From assembly GCA_043802125.1 (NCBI GenBank), contig JAZDLG010000079.1, positions 1-33,867 on the forward strand: a stretch of 33,867 nt of DNA. Reading direction: 5' to 3'. Below the pieces are notes generated by a model that was not told the DNA's origin, searched no databases, and was given only the letters and a program-made list of their open reading frames with translations. Positions within the stretch are counted from its first letter, which is position 1. Every line of letters starts with the position of its first letter. This stretch comes from Phelpsiimicrobium sp043802125 (lineage in GTDB: Bacteria; Omnitrophota; Gorgyraeia; Velamenicoccales; Velamenicoccaceae). Below, piece by piece: positions 1 through 6,939 of the stretch. The position numbers and the translations under genes were made by a program.

Positions 1-551
1 GTTAGTTCTTTTTCTTTCTCTTTTAATAAATTGTCCAGTTCCAAAATGCACTTATCGGTAACCTTCTGCACTTCATCCTGCGATTTAAAACGGTCATCTT
101 CGGCGATAGCTTTATCCGACTCAAGTTTTTTAATAGCTTCGTTGGAATCGCGGCGTATCGTGCGCAAAGAGATCCTTCCTTCTTCGGCCATGGCCTTGAC
201 GACCTTTTTAAGCTCTTCGCGCCGCTCTGCCGTAAGTTGCGGGATCTGCAGCCTAATAACCTTACCGTCATTAAAAGGCGTGATACCGATATTAGATTTT
301 GTGATGGCCTTCTCTATCTCAGGAATAATGGATGCGTCCCAAGGTTGGATGACGATAAGACGGGCATCCGGTATCGTGATAGACGCCATTGCTTTTAAAA
401 GTGTCAGCGTTCCGTAATAATCGACGTGCAAGCCTTCCACGAGATGCGGACTGGCCCTACCTGTCCTTATCTCGGCAAAGCTGCGGCGAGTTGCCTCCAG
501 CGCCTTCTTCATCTTATTTTCTGTTTCTCGGACGACTTCTTTTGCGTTCAT
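1..551 (-). CDS. frr: Ribosome recycling factor, 3' end cut by window edge
   Basis: RRF works with EF-G to split the post-termination ribosome. The reading frame from ATG 549-551 gives about 183 residues and is still open at base 1, so the stop lies outside. The usual family length is about 185, so only a residue or two is missing. Visible family motifs are TGRASP near residue 30, a DYYG a few residues later, and a DGKVIRLQIPQLTAERR segment near residues 95-110, followed by long charged helices that fit the coiled-coil arm. A purine-rich AGGGGTG lies 6 nt before the ATG. It follows pyrH by 13 nt and is the last visible gene of rpsB-tsf-pyrH-frr, the common bacterial order. Identification is very secure. 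Confidence 0.96.
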   Translation of the reverse strand, partial: MNAKEVVRETENKMKKALEATRRSFAEIRTGRASPHLVEGLHVDYYGTLTLLKAMASITIPDARLIVIQPWDASIIPEIEKAITKSNIGITPFNDGKVIRLQIPQLTAERREELKKVVKAMAEEGRISLRTIRRDSNEAIKKLESDKAIAEDDRFKSQDEVQKVTDKCILELDNLLKEKEKEL

Positions 552-564
552 GGCTCACCCCTGA

Positions 565-1284
565 TCAGTTGACCACTGTGCCTATCTTTTCTCCCATGAT
601 GATACGTCTTATGTTGCCGGACTTCTTTAAACCAAAAACTACAATAGGAAGCCGATTGTCCATACAAAGGCTTATAGCCGTGGCATCCATGACTTTCAGG
701 CCTTTTTTAAGGACATCCAGATATCTCAAATCCGTAAATTTTTTAGCGTTCTTGTCTTTAAAGGGATTAGCGGTATAAACACCGTCCACCTTAGTGGCCT
801 TTAGAATAACGTCGGCGTTTATCTCCATGGCGCGGAGCGCCGCAGCCGTATCCGTAGTAAAGTAAGGGTTGCCCGTGCCTGCGACAAAAATAACAATGCG
901 GCCGTTTTCTAGGTGCCGTATAGCCCTGCGCCGTATATAGGGCTCGCCTATCTGGTGCATCTCAATAGCCGTCATCACCCGCGTCTGCACTCCCTTTTTC
1001 TCAAGGGCATCCTGAAATGCCAGGCCGTTTATGACCGTAGCCAACATCCCCATATAGTCACCGACAGCCCGCTCTATTTTAAAATGCTTGGTTCCAGACT
1101 GGCCGCGAAAAATGTTGCCGCCGCCAAGAACAACAGCCACCTGGACGCCCATGCGATGAATCTCAACAATCTCGGCCGCCAGCGACAAAAGGACTTCCGC
1201 GTCAATGCCGTGAGGTTGTTTACCCTGGAGGGCTTCACCGCTTAATTTTAGGACGACGCGTTTATAGGCAGGCCTACTTTTCAT
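565..1284 (-). CDS. pyrH: UMP kinase
   Basis: PyrH phosphorylates UMP to UDP with ATP in pyrimidine nucleotide synthesis and belongs to the amino-acid kinase fold, unrelated to eukaryotic UMP/CMP kinase. The 239-residue product has the family signatures KLSGEAL near the N terminus, GGGNIFRG in the phosphate-binding loop, and a TGNPYFTTDTAAALRA block, which forms the nucleotide-binding region. I chose ATG 1284 (MKSRPAYKR) rather than the longer in-frame start at 1344, because the extra 20 residues would lie inside tsf and the family begins close to RVVLKLSG. With this start the gene overlaps the end of tsf by 11 nt, so the two are probably translationally coupled. GGTGA precedes the start. Confidence 0.95.
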   Translation of the reverse strand: MKSRPAYKRVVLKLSGEALQGKQPHGIDAEVLLSLAAEIVEIHRMGVQVAVVLGGGNIFRGQSGTKHFKIERAVGDYMGMLATVINGLAFQDALEKKGVQTRVMTAIEMHQIGEPYIRRRAIRHLENGRIVIFVAGTGNPYFTTDTAAALRAMEINADVILKATKVDGVYTANPFKDKNAKKFTDLRYLDVLKKGLKVMDATAISLCMDNRLPIVVFGLKKSGNIRRIIMGEKIGTVVN

Positions 1285-1813
1285 CTTCACCGAGTCTGAA
1301 GCGGCAAAAACGCCGCACGATAATATTCTCACCGATCTTGGCAACGATGCACGTCAAATACTCACCGATGCTTAACTTATCATCTTTAATGAATGGTTGG
1401 CTCAAAAGACAATTAACCTTAAAAAAGTCGTTCTTCTGTTTATCATTCATATCCGCGAGCACGTTAGCCGGGACATCCTCTTTCTTCAAATACCTCGGGT
1501 CGGTGGCGGCTATCTGCATAGCCACGTCTTTGGCAAAACGGATGAATTCTTCGTTCCTGGCTACAAAATCCGTCTCTGAGTTGACCTCTACTAAAACGCC
1601 GATCTTGTTGCCGTGATGTATATAAGCTTCTACCCTGCCCTGGTTGGCCGCACGTGTTGCCTTTTTAGCCGCTATCTCAAGCCCCCTCTTTTTTAAGAGC
1701 GCAGCGGCGGTATGAATGTCCCCTTTGGCGTCATCCAAAGCAGCCTTGCAATCCGAAACAGACGCGGATGTCAATTCCCTCAATTGCTTGATCGTCTCAA
1801 TAGAAACAGCCAT
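1274..1813 (-). CDS. tsf: Elongation factor Ts, short form
   Basis: EF-Ts exchanges GDP on EF-Tu. The N-terminal UBA-like domain (IKQLRELTSASVSDCKAAL, residues 7-26) carries the family signature, and the NSETDFVARNEEF motif that contacts EF-Tu follows near residues 80-90. At 179 residues this is a short form, comparable to the roughly 200-residue single-core versions of Thermus and Thermotoga rather than the roughly 280-residue E. coli protein, and it lacks room for the second core subdomain and C-terminal module. It lies between rpsB (2-nt gap) and pyrH (11-nt overlap). The C terminus (VRRFCRFRLGEDEK) reads through without sign of a frameshift. Confidence 0.94.
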   Translation of the reverse strand: MAVSIETIKQLRELTSASVSDCKAALDDAKGDIHTAAALLKKRGLEIAAKKATRAANQGRVEAYIHHGNKIGVLVEVNSETDFVARNEEFIRFAKDVAMQIAATDPRYLKKEDVPANVLADMNDKQKNDFFKVNCLLSQPFIKDDKLSIGEYLTCIVAKIGENIIVRRFCRFRLGEDEK

Positions 1814-1815
1814 GC

Positions 1816-2694
1816 CTAATCCTTATCCTTTCCTCCGACGCGGGGCTTTTTCAGCCGCGCGGCTTTTTCTTTTTCAGTTTCTTCTTTATCAAGCGCGAGT
1901 TTTTTGATAACCTCTTCTTCTATCTCAGGCGCTACAAAAGCCTCTGCCTCTTCTTTTTCGCTGTCTTCTTTTCCTTTTAATTCTTTCATGACCGATTTGA
2001 CTTCTTCAAAACGCTTGCGGCCGTCTAAAACGCTGTCCGCCATAAAAGAAGTGATGAGCTTGATGGATTTTATGGCATCATCATTGCCCGGCACGGGATA
2101 GTTTATCAGGTCCGGGTCACAGTTGGTGTCAATGAGGGCGACTATGGGGATATTAAGCCTCTTGGCCTCAAGCACCGCCGTCTCTTCTTTTTTTGAATCA
2201 ATGATAAAAATAACTCCGGGGAGCCTGTCCATCTCAATAACGCCCGAGAGATTTTTAAGAAGCTTCTCCCTCTCTCTTTTAAGTGAGGCTATTTCTTTCT
2301 TGGTAAGGGAGTTAAAGATGCCGTCCTTCTCCATCTGCTCTATCTCTTTGTAGCGCTTGATGCTCTTCTTGATGGTCTGAAAGTTGGTCAAAAGCCCGCC
2401 CAGCCAACGGTGATTGATATAAAACGCGCCGCAACGTTTCGCCTCCTCATCAATGACTTCCTGGGCTTGTTTTTTCGTCCCCAAAAAAAGAACGGGCTTG
2501 CCCTGGGCTGCCACTTCAGAGATGAAGGCCTTCGCTTCGTTTAAGAACTTCTCCGTCTTTTCCAGGTCAATGATGTAAATACCGCTCTTCTCGCCAAAGA
2601 TAAATGGCTTCATCTTTGGGTTCCATCTCTTGGTCTGATGCCCGAAATGGACACCCGCTTCCAATAACTGTTTGATCAATTCTGTAGTAGCCAA
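1816..2694 (-). CDS. rpsB: 30S ribosomal protein S2 with charged C-terminal extension
   Basis: S2 binds the 30S head-body junction and helps recruit S1. Residues about 1-225 match the family closely: ELLEAGVHFGHQ near the N terminus, WNPKMKPFIFGEKSGIYIIDLEKT, HRWLGGLLTNF, and an IIDSKKEETAVLEAKRLNIPIVALIDTNCDP block. Total length is 292 residues against about 240 in E. coli. The extra residues form a Glu/Lys-rich, probably disordered tail ending KPRVGGKDKD. The start codon is TTG (2692-2694), supported by AAAGGAG 9 nt upstream and by the family N terminus directly after it. It heads the rpsB-tsf-pyrH-frr operon behind its own promoter. Confidence 0.95.
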   Translation of the reverse strand: MATTELIKQLLEAGVHFGHQTKRWNPKMKPFIFGEKSGIYIIDLEKTEKFLNEAKAFISEVAAQGKPVLFLGTKKQAQEVIDEEAKRCGAFYINHRWLGGLLTNFQTIKKSIKRYKEIEQMEKDGIFNSLTKKEIASLKREREKLLKNLSGVIEMDRLPGVIFIIDSKKEETAVLEAKRLNIPIVALIDTNCDPDLINYPVPGNDDAIKSIKLITSFMADSVLDGRKRFEEVKSVMKELKGKEDSEKEEAEAFVAPEIEEEVIKKLALDKEETEKEKAARLKKPRVGGKDKD

Positions 2695-2732
2695 GGTTTG
2701 TTTCTCCTTTCATTTTTTAATGTGAAACTCTC

Positions 2733-2762
2733 ATAATATAACACAAAGGCCCTTAATTTCAA
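2733..2762 (-). promoter_or_regulatory. Candidate sigma70 promoter for rpsB operon
   Basis: On the minus strand TTGAAA (2757-2762) is followed after 18 nt by TATTAT (2733-2738). An overlapping TATATT (2735-2740) would give a 16-nt spacer. A start near 2726 would leave a leader of roughly 30 nt that contains the AAAGGAG ribosome-binding site of rpsB. The site lies only 20 nt beyond the stop codon of msbA, and no terminator is visible between the two genes. Confidence 0.5.
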
Positions 2763-2781
2763 ATAAAAATTTCAATCAGGG

Positions 2782-4593
2782 TTAAGCCTGAAACTGCATG
2801 TCATAAAGGCGCTTATAGAGGCCGGATTGGCTTAAAAGTTCCTCATGAGTACCCTCTTCAACAATGCCCCCTTCGCTTAGAACCACGATCCTGGAAGCAT
2901 TTTTAATAGTGGAAAGCCTATGGGCTATCACAAACACAGTCCTACCCTTCATCAGGATATTTAAGGCCTCCTGGACAAGCCTTTCTGAGTGAGTATCAAG
3001 CTGGGATGTAGCCTCATCAAGAATAAGCAAGGGCGGATTTTTTAAAATGGCCCTGGCTATGGCCAATCTCTGCCTTTCGCCTCCGGAAAGCTTTACCCCG
3101 CGGTCGCCGATGAACGTGTCGTAACCTTTAGGCAGGTTCAGGATAAATTCATGCGCGTTCGCCTTTTTAGCTGCCTCAACGATCTCTTCAAAACTTGCGT
3201 CCCTCTTGCCGTAGGCAATATTATCCTTTACAGTATCATTAAAAAGAATGGTCTCCTGGGTCACCATGGCGATATGCTGCCTAAGCGATCTTATGTTGAA
3301 AGTGCGTATGTCCCTGCCGTCTACAAGTACTACGCCCTTCTGGGGATCATAAAAACGCGGGATAAGGTCCACGAGAGTGCTTTTGCCAACGCCGCTGGGG
3401 CCCACAATGGCAAGCACCTCTCCGCGCCGGCATGTTAAGTTTATTCCTTTAAGGACCTCAGCCTCTTCATACTTGAACCATATATCCTTCATTTCCACGC
3501 CATCCTTGATATCAGGCAGAGACCATGTAGAGAGGTCATCCTTTATCTTAGGCTGCAAATCCAGGACTTCATAGATCCTGGTTGACGCGGCAAAGGCCTT
3601 TTGCATTATAGCGCTCACAGCGCTCAATTTCTTAAAAGGCCTTATCAACATCATCACAGACCCCAAAAACAATCCGAAAATGCCGAATGAAAGAGTCCCG
3701 CTGATCACCTGTCGGCCGATGTAGAGTAAAATGAAGACGCCGCCGATAACTCCGATGAATTCCGTGGCAGGGCCCAAAGCCAGCGTCCTCCTGATAGACT
3801 TCATGCTTAAGTTATAATACTCCTGGTTCTGCTTTATAAATTTTGAGACTTCATAGCTCTCAGCGCCGAAAGCGCGCACTATCCTGACGCCGGATATAGT
3901 CTCATAGAGCAAAGAGTTGATGTCCGCTATCTTCTCCTGAGTGAACTTACTGATCTTGCGGAGTTTTCTGCCGACAAGCACTATGGGTATGGAGATAAAC
4001 GGGACCATCATAAGAGCCACAATGGCCAGCTTCCAATAAATAACAACTACGATGACGGAAAATAGGATGATCTGGAGCGTCTGATAAACGAGATCCGTAA
4101 ACCCGTAGGAAACGGCGTTTTCTACCATGCCGACGTCATTGGTGATCCTGGATATAAGCTCGCCGCTGCGTTTTCTTGAAAAATACTCAAGGTCTAAGCT
4201 TTGGAATTTTTCATAAAGCCTGGAGCGGATATCCCGCATGACCCTTTGGCCGACATCCGACATAAGCTTTGCCTGCATGTACGAAAAAAATCCCTTAAAA
4301 AGGAATAAAACGACAAGAAAACCCGCCATCCAATACAGGAGAGATAGCTGAGACATATCGTTGATACGAGCAATGAAACTCTCTATGAATATGGGCAGTT
4401 TTGTCGGGACGACTATCTTGCTGTTAGACAGTATCTTATCCGAAAAAGGTACTATCATACTCATGGAAACACCGTCAAAAATAGTTGAACAGAGCATAGC
4501 GAACACCGCAATGATCAAAAGCTTTAGATGCGGCCGCGTAAACGCAAACAGATCCCTGTAGTCCTGAAGCCAGCGTTTTTTTCCTGTAGGCAC
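2782..4593 (-). CDS. msbA: Lipid A export permease/ATP-binding protein, MsbA-type ABC transporter
   Basis: This 603-residue half-transporter has an N-terminal membrane domain of about six helices (residues 20-330) and a C-terminal ATPase. Visible ATPase motifs are Walker A GPSGVGKS near residue 395, Q-loop VTQET, ABC signature LSGGERQR near residue 500, Walker B LLILDEATS, D-loop and H-loop IAHRLST. The fold alone fits many type IV exporters. Its position divergent from the lpxB operon supports lipid A-core flipping across the inner membrane. The start codon is GTG with AAGGAG only 4 nt upstream. A two-hairpin repeat lies in its leader. A general multidrug or peptide exporter cannot be excluded from sequence alone. 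Confidence 0.82.
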   Translation of the reverse strand: MPTGKKRWLQDYRDLFAFTRPHLKLLIIAVFAMLCSTIFDGVSMSMIVPFSDKILSNSKIVVPTKLPIFIESFIARINDMSQLSLLYWMAGFLVVLFLFKGFFSYMQAKLMSDVGQRVMRDIRSRLYEKFQSLDLEYFSRKRSGELISRITNDVGMVENAVSYGFTDLVYQTLQIILFSVIVVVIYWKLAIVALMMVPFISIPIVLVGRKLRKISKFTQEKIADINSLLYETISGVRIVRAFGAESYEVSKFIKQNQEYYNLSMKSIRRTLALGPATEFIGVIGGVFILLYIGRQVISGTLSFGIFGLFLGSVMMLIRPFKKLSAVSAIMQKAFAASTRIYEVLDLQPKIKDDLSTWSLPDIKDGVEMKDIWFKYEEAEVLKGINLTCRRGEVLAIVGPSGVGKSTLVDLIPRFYDPQKGVVLVDGRDIRTFNIRSLRQHIAMVTQETILFNDTVKDNIAYGKRDASFEEIVEAAKKANAHEFILNLPKGYDTFIGDRGVKLSGGERQRLAIARAILKNPPLLILDEATSQLDTHSERLVQEALNILMKGRTVFVIAHRLSTIKNASRIVVLSEGGIVEEGTHEELLSQSGLYKRLYDMQFQA

Positions 4594-4631
4594 GAAACTC
4601 CTTATGATTGAATGGGATGTATTGGAATCTT

Positions 4632-4681
4632 CCCGCTAACGCGGGATTTCACTAAATGCGCCTTTGGCGCTCACTTAGGTG
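4632..4681 (-). repeat. Dispersed two-hairpin element, copy 1 (msbA leader)
   Basis: CCCGC (4632-4636) pairs with GCGGG (4641-4645), followed by ATTTCACT, then GCGCC (4658-4662) TTT GGCGC (4666-4670). The same 39-nt arrangement recurs at 19804-19842 with 33 of 39 identical bases by my alignment. Here the second hairpin can be extended by partly complementary flanks (CACTAAAT against TCACTTAGGTG). It lies in the predicted 5' leader of msbA, ending 38 nt before the GTG start. Confidence 0.7.
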
Positions 4682-4685
4682 TTCA

Positions 4686-4714
4686 ATATTATCACACATA
4701 TTGACATCCCTCAA
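4686..4714 (-). promoter_or_regulatory. Candidate msbA promoter (extended -10)
   Basis: On the minus strand TTGAGG (4709-4714), a 17-nt spacer and TAATAT (4686-4691) preceded by TG-A form an extended -10 promoter. It overlaps the opposite-strand promoter at 4701-4729, each -35 lying inside the spacer of the other. The predicted transcription start near 4679 gives a leader of about 86 nt that contains the two-hairpin repeat. Confidence 0.55.
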
Positions 4715-4729
4715 GATATTTGTTATAAG
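4701..4729 (+). promoter_or_regulatory. Strong sigma70 promoter giving a leaderless transcript
   Basis: A perfect -35 TTGACA (4701-4706), a 17-nt spacer and TATAAG (4724-4729) stand immediately before the oxidoreductase gene. Only 7 nt separate the -10 box from ATG 4737-4739, so the standard distance puts the first transcribed base at or within one base of the A of the start codon. No good Shine-Dalgarno sequence is present in those 7 nt. Confidence 0.75.
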
Positions 4730-4736
4730 TGAGTGC

Positions 4737-5666
4737 ATGTCGCAAGAACTCAAAGCCGGTGTCATAGGCATAGGCCGCTTGGGCAACATTCATGCCAGGG
4801 TTTATACCGAAATACCCCACCTGAAGCTAATAGGCGCCTGTGATATTGACCCGGCAAGAGCGGCTGCCGCGGCTTCCGCTTACAACACCAACGCTTTTTT
4901 GGATTATAAGAACCTCCTATCCCAGGTGGATATGGTCTCTATCGCCACGCCCACCAAAACCCATTTTGAAATAGCCAAATACGCTATCTTGCATAAAAAA
5001 CACGTCTTAATAGAAAAACCCATTACGGACAACTTGAGGCACGCCCGCATCCTTATCAGACTGGCCCGCAGGAACAAGGTCATCCTGCAGGTAGGACATG
5101 TGGAAAGGTTCAATGCCGCGTTCATAGCAACGCAGAAGCTTGCCAGCAACCCCCGCTTCATTGAATGCCACCGCTTAAGCCCGTTCCCGAACCGTTCGCT
5201 TGATATAGGTGTTGTCTTTGACCTGATGATCCACGATATAGACATTGTGCTTGGGCTCATTAACTCCAAGGTCAAACATATTGATGCTGTAGGCGTCAGC
5301 GTACTGACGCCTTTTGAAGACATCGCTAATGTCCGCCTGAATTTCAAAAACGGCTGCACTGTCAATCTTACTGCTTCGCGCATCTCTGATGAGCCGTTGC
5401 GCAAGATCAGGATATTTTTAAAAGATACTTACATCTCTCTTGACTATCAGGCGCAGGAAGCCTTTTGCTACAAAAAAGAAAAAGCGGCTATTGTCAAAAC
5501 TCTCATCCCCATAGAAAAAGACGAACCCATCAAAAAAGAGATAGAATCCTTCGCCCTCTGCGTGCGCAACAACCGAAAACCGGTCGTCTCAGGAGTAGAG
5601 GCATACGAGGCCCTCAAACTCGCCACCAGGATCTCTAAGATCATATGGAAAAAAAGATACTTATAG
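4737..5666 (+). CDS. Gfo/Idh/MocA-family NAD(P)-dependent oxidoreductase beside lpxB
   Basis: The 309-residue protein begins with a Rossmann motif GVIGIGRLGNIHARVY (residues 8-23). EKPIT near residue 95 is the family's conserved Glu-Lys-Pro, and VGHVERFNAAF near residue 117 and HDIDIVLGL near residue 170 are also typical. I chose ATG 4737 because it follows the promoter directly and matches the family N terminus; an upstream in-frame start at 4656 would begin before the promoter. The gene overlaps lpxB by 22 nt, so its role is probably in lipid A or sugar-nucleotide chemistry. One candidate function is GnnA-like oxidation of UDP-GlcNAc at C3, the first step towards diaminoglucose lipid A. The partner aminotransferase is not in the window, so this stays an inference. 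Confidence 0.85.
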   Translation: MSQELKAGVIGIGRLGNIHARVYTEIPHLKLIGACDIDPARAAAAASAYNTNAFLDYKNLLSQVDMVSIATPTKTHFEIAKYAILHKKHVLIEKPITDNLRHARILIRLARRNKVILQVGHVERFNAAFIATQKLASNPRFIECHRLSPFPNRSLDIGVVFDLMIHDIDIVLGLINSKVKHIDAVGVSVLTPFEDIANVRLNFKNGCTVNLTASRISDEPLRKIRIFLKDTYISLDYQAQEAFCYKKEKAAIVKTLIPIEKDEPIKKEIESFALCVRNNRKPVVSGVEAYEALKLATRISKIIWKKRYL

Positions 5667-6784
5667 TAGCCGGCGAGGCTTCAGGAGATATCCACGCAGC
5701 TAACCTCGTCCTCCATCTAAAAAATATCTATCCCGATGCCCGCTTTTACGGCCTCGGCGGAAAAAACATGAAGGCCGCAGGGGTAGAGATATCCTGCGAT
5801 CTTACGGCGCTTGCGGTCGTCGGTTTCTCCGAAATACTAAAAAACTATTCCAAATTCAAAAAGATATTCTTCGGTCTTCTTAAGAAGACCGAAGAGATCA
5901 GGCCCGACGCGGCCATCCTGGTGGATTATCCCGGGTTCAACCTGCGGCTGGCAGGCGCTTTAAAAAAGATGGAAATAAAAGTGGCCTACTTCATCAGCCC
6001 GCAAGTCTGGGCTTGGGGAAGCCAGCGCATACAGTTCATTAAAAAAAACGTAGACCTTATGCTGGTCCTGTTTAAATTTGAAGAGATACTTTACAGGGAC
6101 AATATATTCAATGTCAAATTCGTAGGGCACCCGCTTTTAGATATCGTAAGGCCCACTATGGACCGCGGACAACTCATGGACGCGATAGGGATGAAAAAAA
6201 GCAACAGGATCATAGCCATCCTTCCGGGTTCGCGCGAACGCGAAGTCACAAACCACCTTCCCGTGATGCTGGAAGCAGCCCGGGAGATCTACAAAAAGAT
6301 ACCCGACACGCAATTCCTCATATGCCGTACCACCACGGTCAAACGCGAGACCTTTAAACAGATCATTGATAGAACAAAAATAGATTTTCCTTATAAGATC
6401 ATAGACGACGCGACCTATGCCGGTATCCATGCATCAGACTTTGTGCTTGTAGCCTCAGGCACAGCCACGCTTGAGACCGCTATCCTCAATAAACCGATGG
6501 TCATAATCTACAAAGTATCATTCTTAAGCTGGCTTTTAGCCAAAATGTTCATAAAGATCCCCCACATCGGATTAGTCAACGTAGTTGCCGGCCAGAAAAT
6601 AGTGCCGGAGCTGGTGCAGTTTGACGCGACACCGAAAAAAATAGCAAAGGCAACTATTGCGCTTTTGGAAGATAAAGAGGCATTACGGAAGGTCCACGCA
6701 GAACTCTACGCGCTAAAAAATACCCTGGGCATCCCCGGCGCCTCCCTGCGCGCGGCAGAAGAGATCGCAAAACTCCTAAGCTGA
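5645..6784 (+). CDS. lpxB: Lipid-A-disaccharide synthase
   Basis: LpxB (GT19) joins UDP-2,3-diacylglucosamine to lipid X to make the beta-1,6 lipid A disaccharide on the inner face of the inner membrane. The 379-residue product shows VAGEASGDIHAA at residues 8-19 with the conserved Glu, LTALAVVGFSEILK, VDYPGFNLRLA near residue 98 with the catalytic Asp, YFISPQVWAWG, FVGHPLLD and LPGSREREV. All are hallmarks of the family, and the length is normal. It starts inside the preceding oxidoreductase gene (22-nt overlap). Its TGA stop overlaps the first base of a 23-bp repeat array that separates it from a convergent gene. Confidence 0.96.
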   Translation: MEKKILIVAGEASGDIHAANLVLHLKNIYPDARFYGLGGKNMKAAGVEISCDLTALAVVGFSEILKNYSKFKKIFFGLLKKTEEIRPDAAILVDYPGFNLRLAGALKKMEIKVAYFISPQVWAWGSQRIQFIKKNVDLMLVLFKFEEILYRDNIFNVKFVGHPLLDIVRPTMDRGQLMDAIGMKKSNRIIAILPGSREREVTNHLPVMLEAAREIYKKIPDTQFLICRTTTVKRETFKQIIDRTKIDFPYKIIDDATYAGIHASDFVLVASGTATLETAILNKPMVIIYKVSFLSWLLAKMFIKIPHIGLVNVVAGQKIVPELVQFDATPKKIAKATIALLEDKEALRKVHAELYALKNTLGIPGASLRAAEEIAKLLS

Positions 6785-6939
6785 AACAGTTTCCAAGTTG
6801 TTCGAGAAACAGTTTCCATATTGTTCGGGACAGTGGGTATTCTTTTATTTCAGCTAGCCCACTTTCCCGATTGAATTGGAAACAGTTTCCCGATTAGGTC
6901 GGAAACTGTTTCTCAATCTACACTGTTTCTCAATCTACA
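6783..6939. repeat. Nested inverted-repeat array between convergent genes
   Basis: Two 23-bp units begin at 6783 and 6806, each GAAACAGTTTCC plus an 11-nt tail ending in TTCGR. They are mirrored by two inverted units on the minus strand (6890-6912 and 6867-6889). GACAGTGGG (6829-6837) pairs with CCCACTTTC (6858-6866) around a 20-nt loop. The arms of 55 nt are about 76% complementary by my count. Each 12-nt core is itself a palindrome (GAAAC-A-GTTTC). A 17-bp tandem duplication (6906-6922, 6923-6939) closes the right side. The array runs from the lpxB stop to the stop of the convergent gene, so it probably acts as a bidirectional terminator, and it may be a mobile or dispersed element. Confidence 0.8.

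Noticed and set aside
4656..4736. Longer N terminus of the Gfo/Idh protein (27 extra residues)
   Set aside because: It would begin upstream of the promoter that drives the gene, and the family starts at the Rossmann strand just after Met 4737.
6783..6939. CRISPR array suggested by GAAAC/GTTTC repeat ends
   Set aside because: The period is only 23 bp, half of the copies are inverted, tails are 11 nt and partly similar, and no cas gene is nearby.
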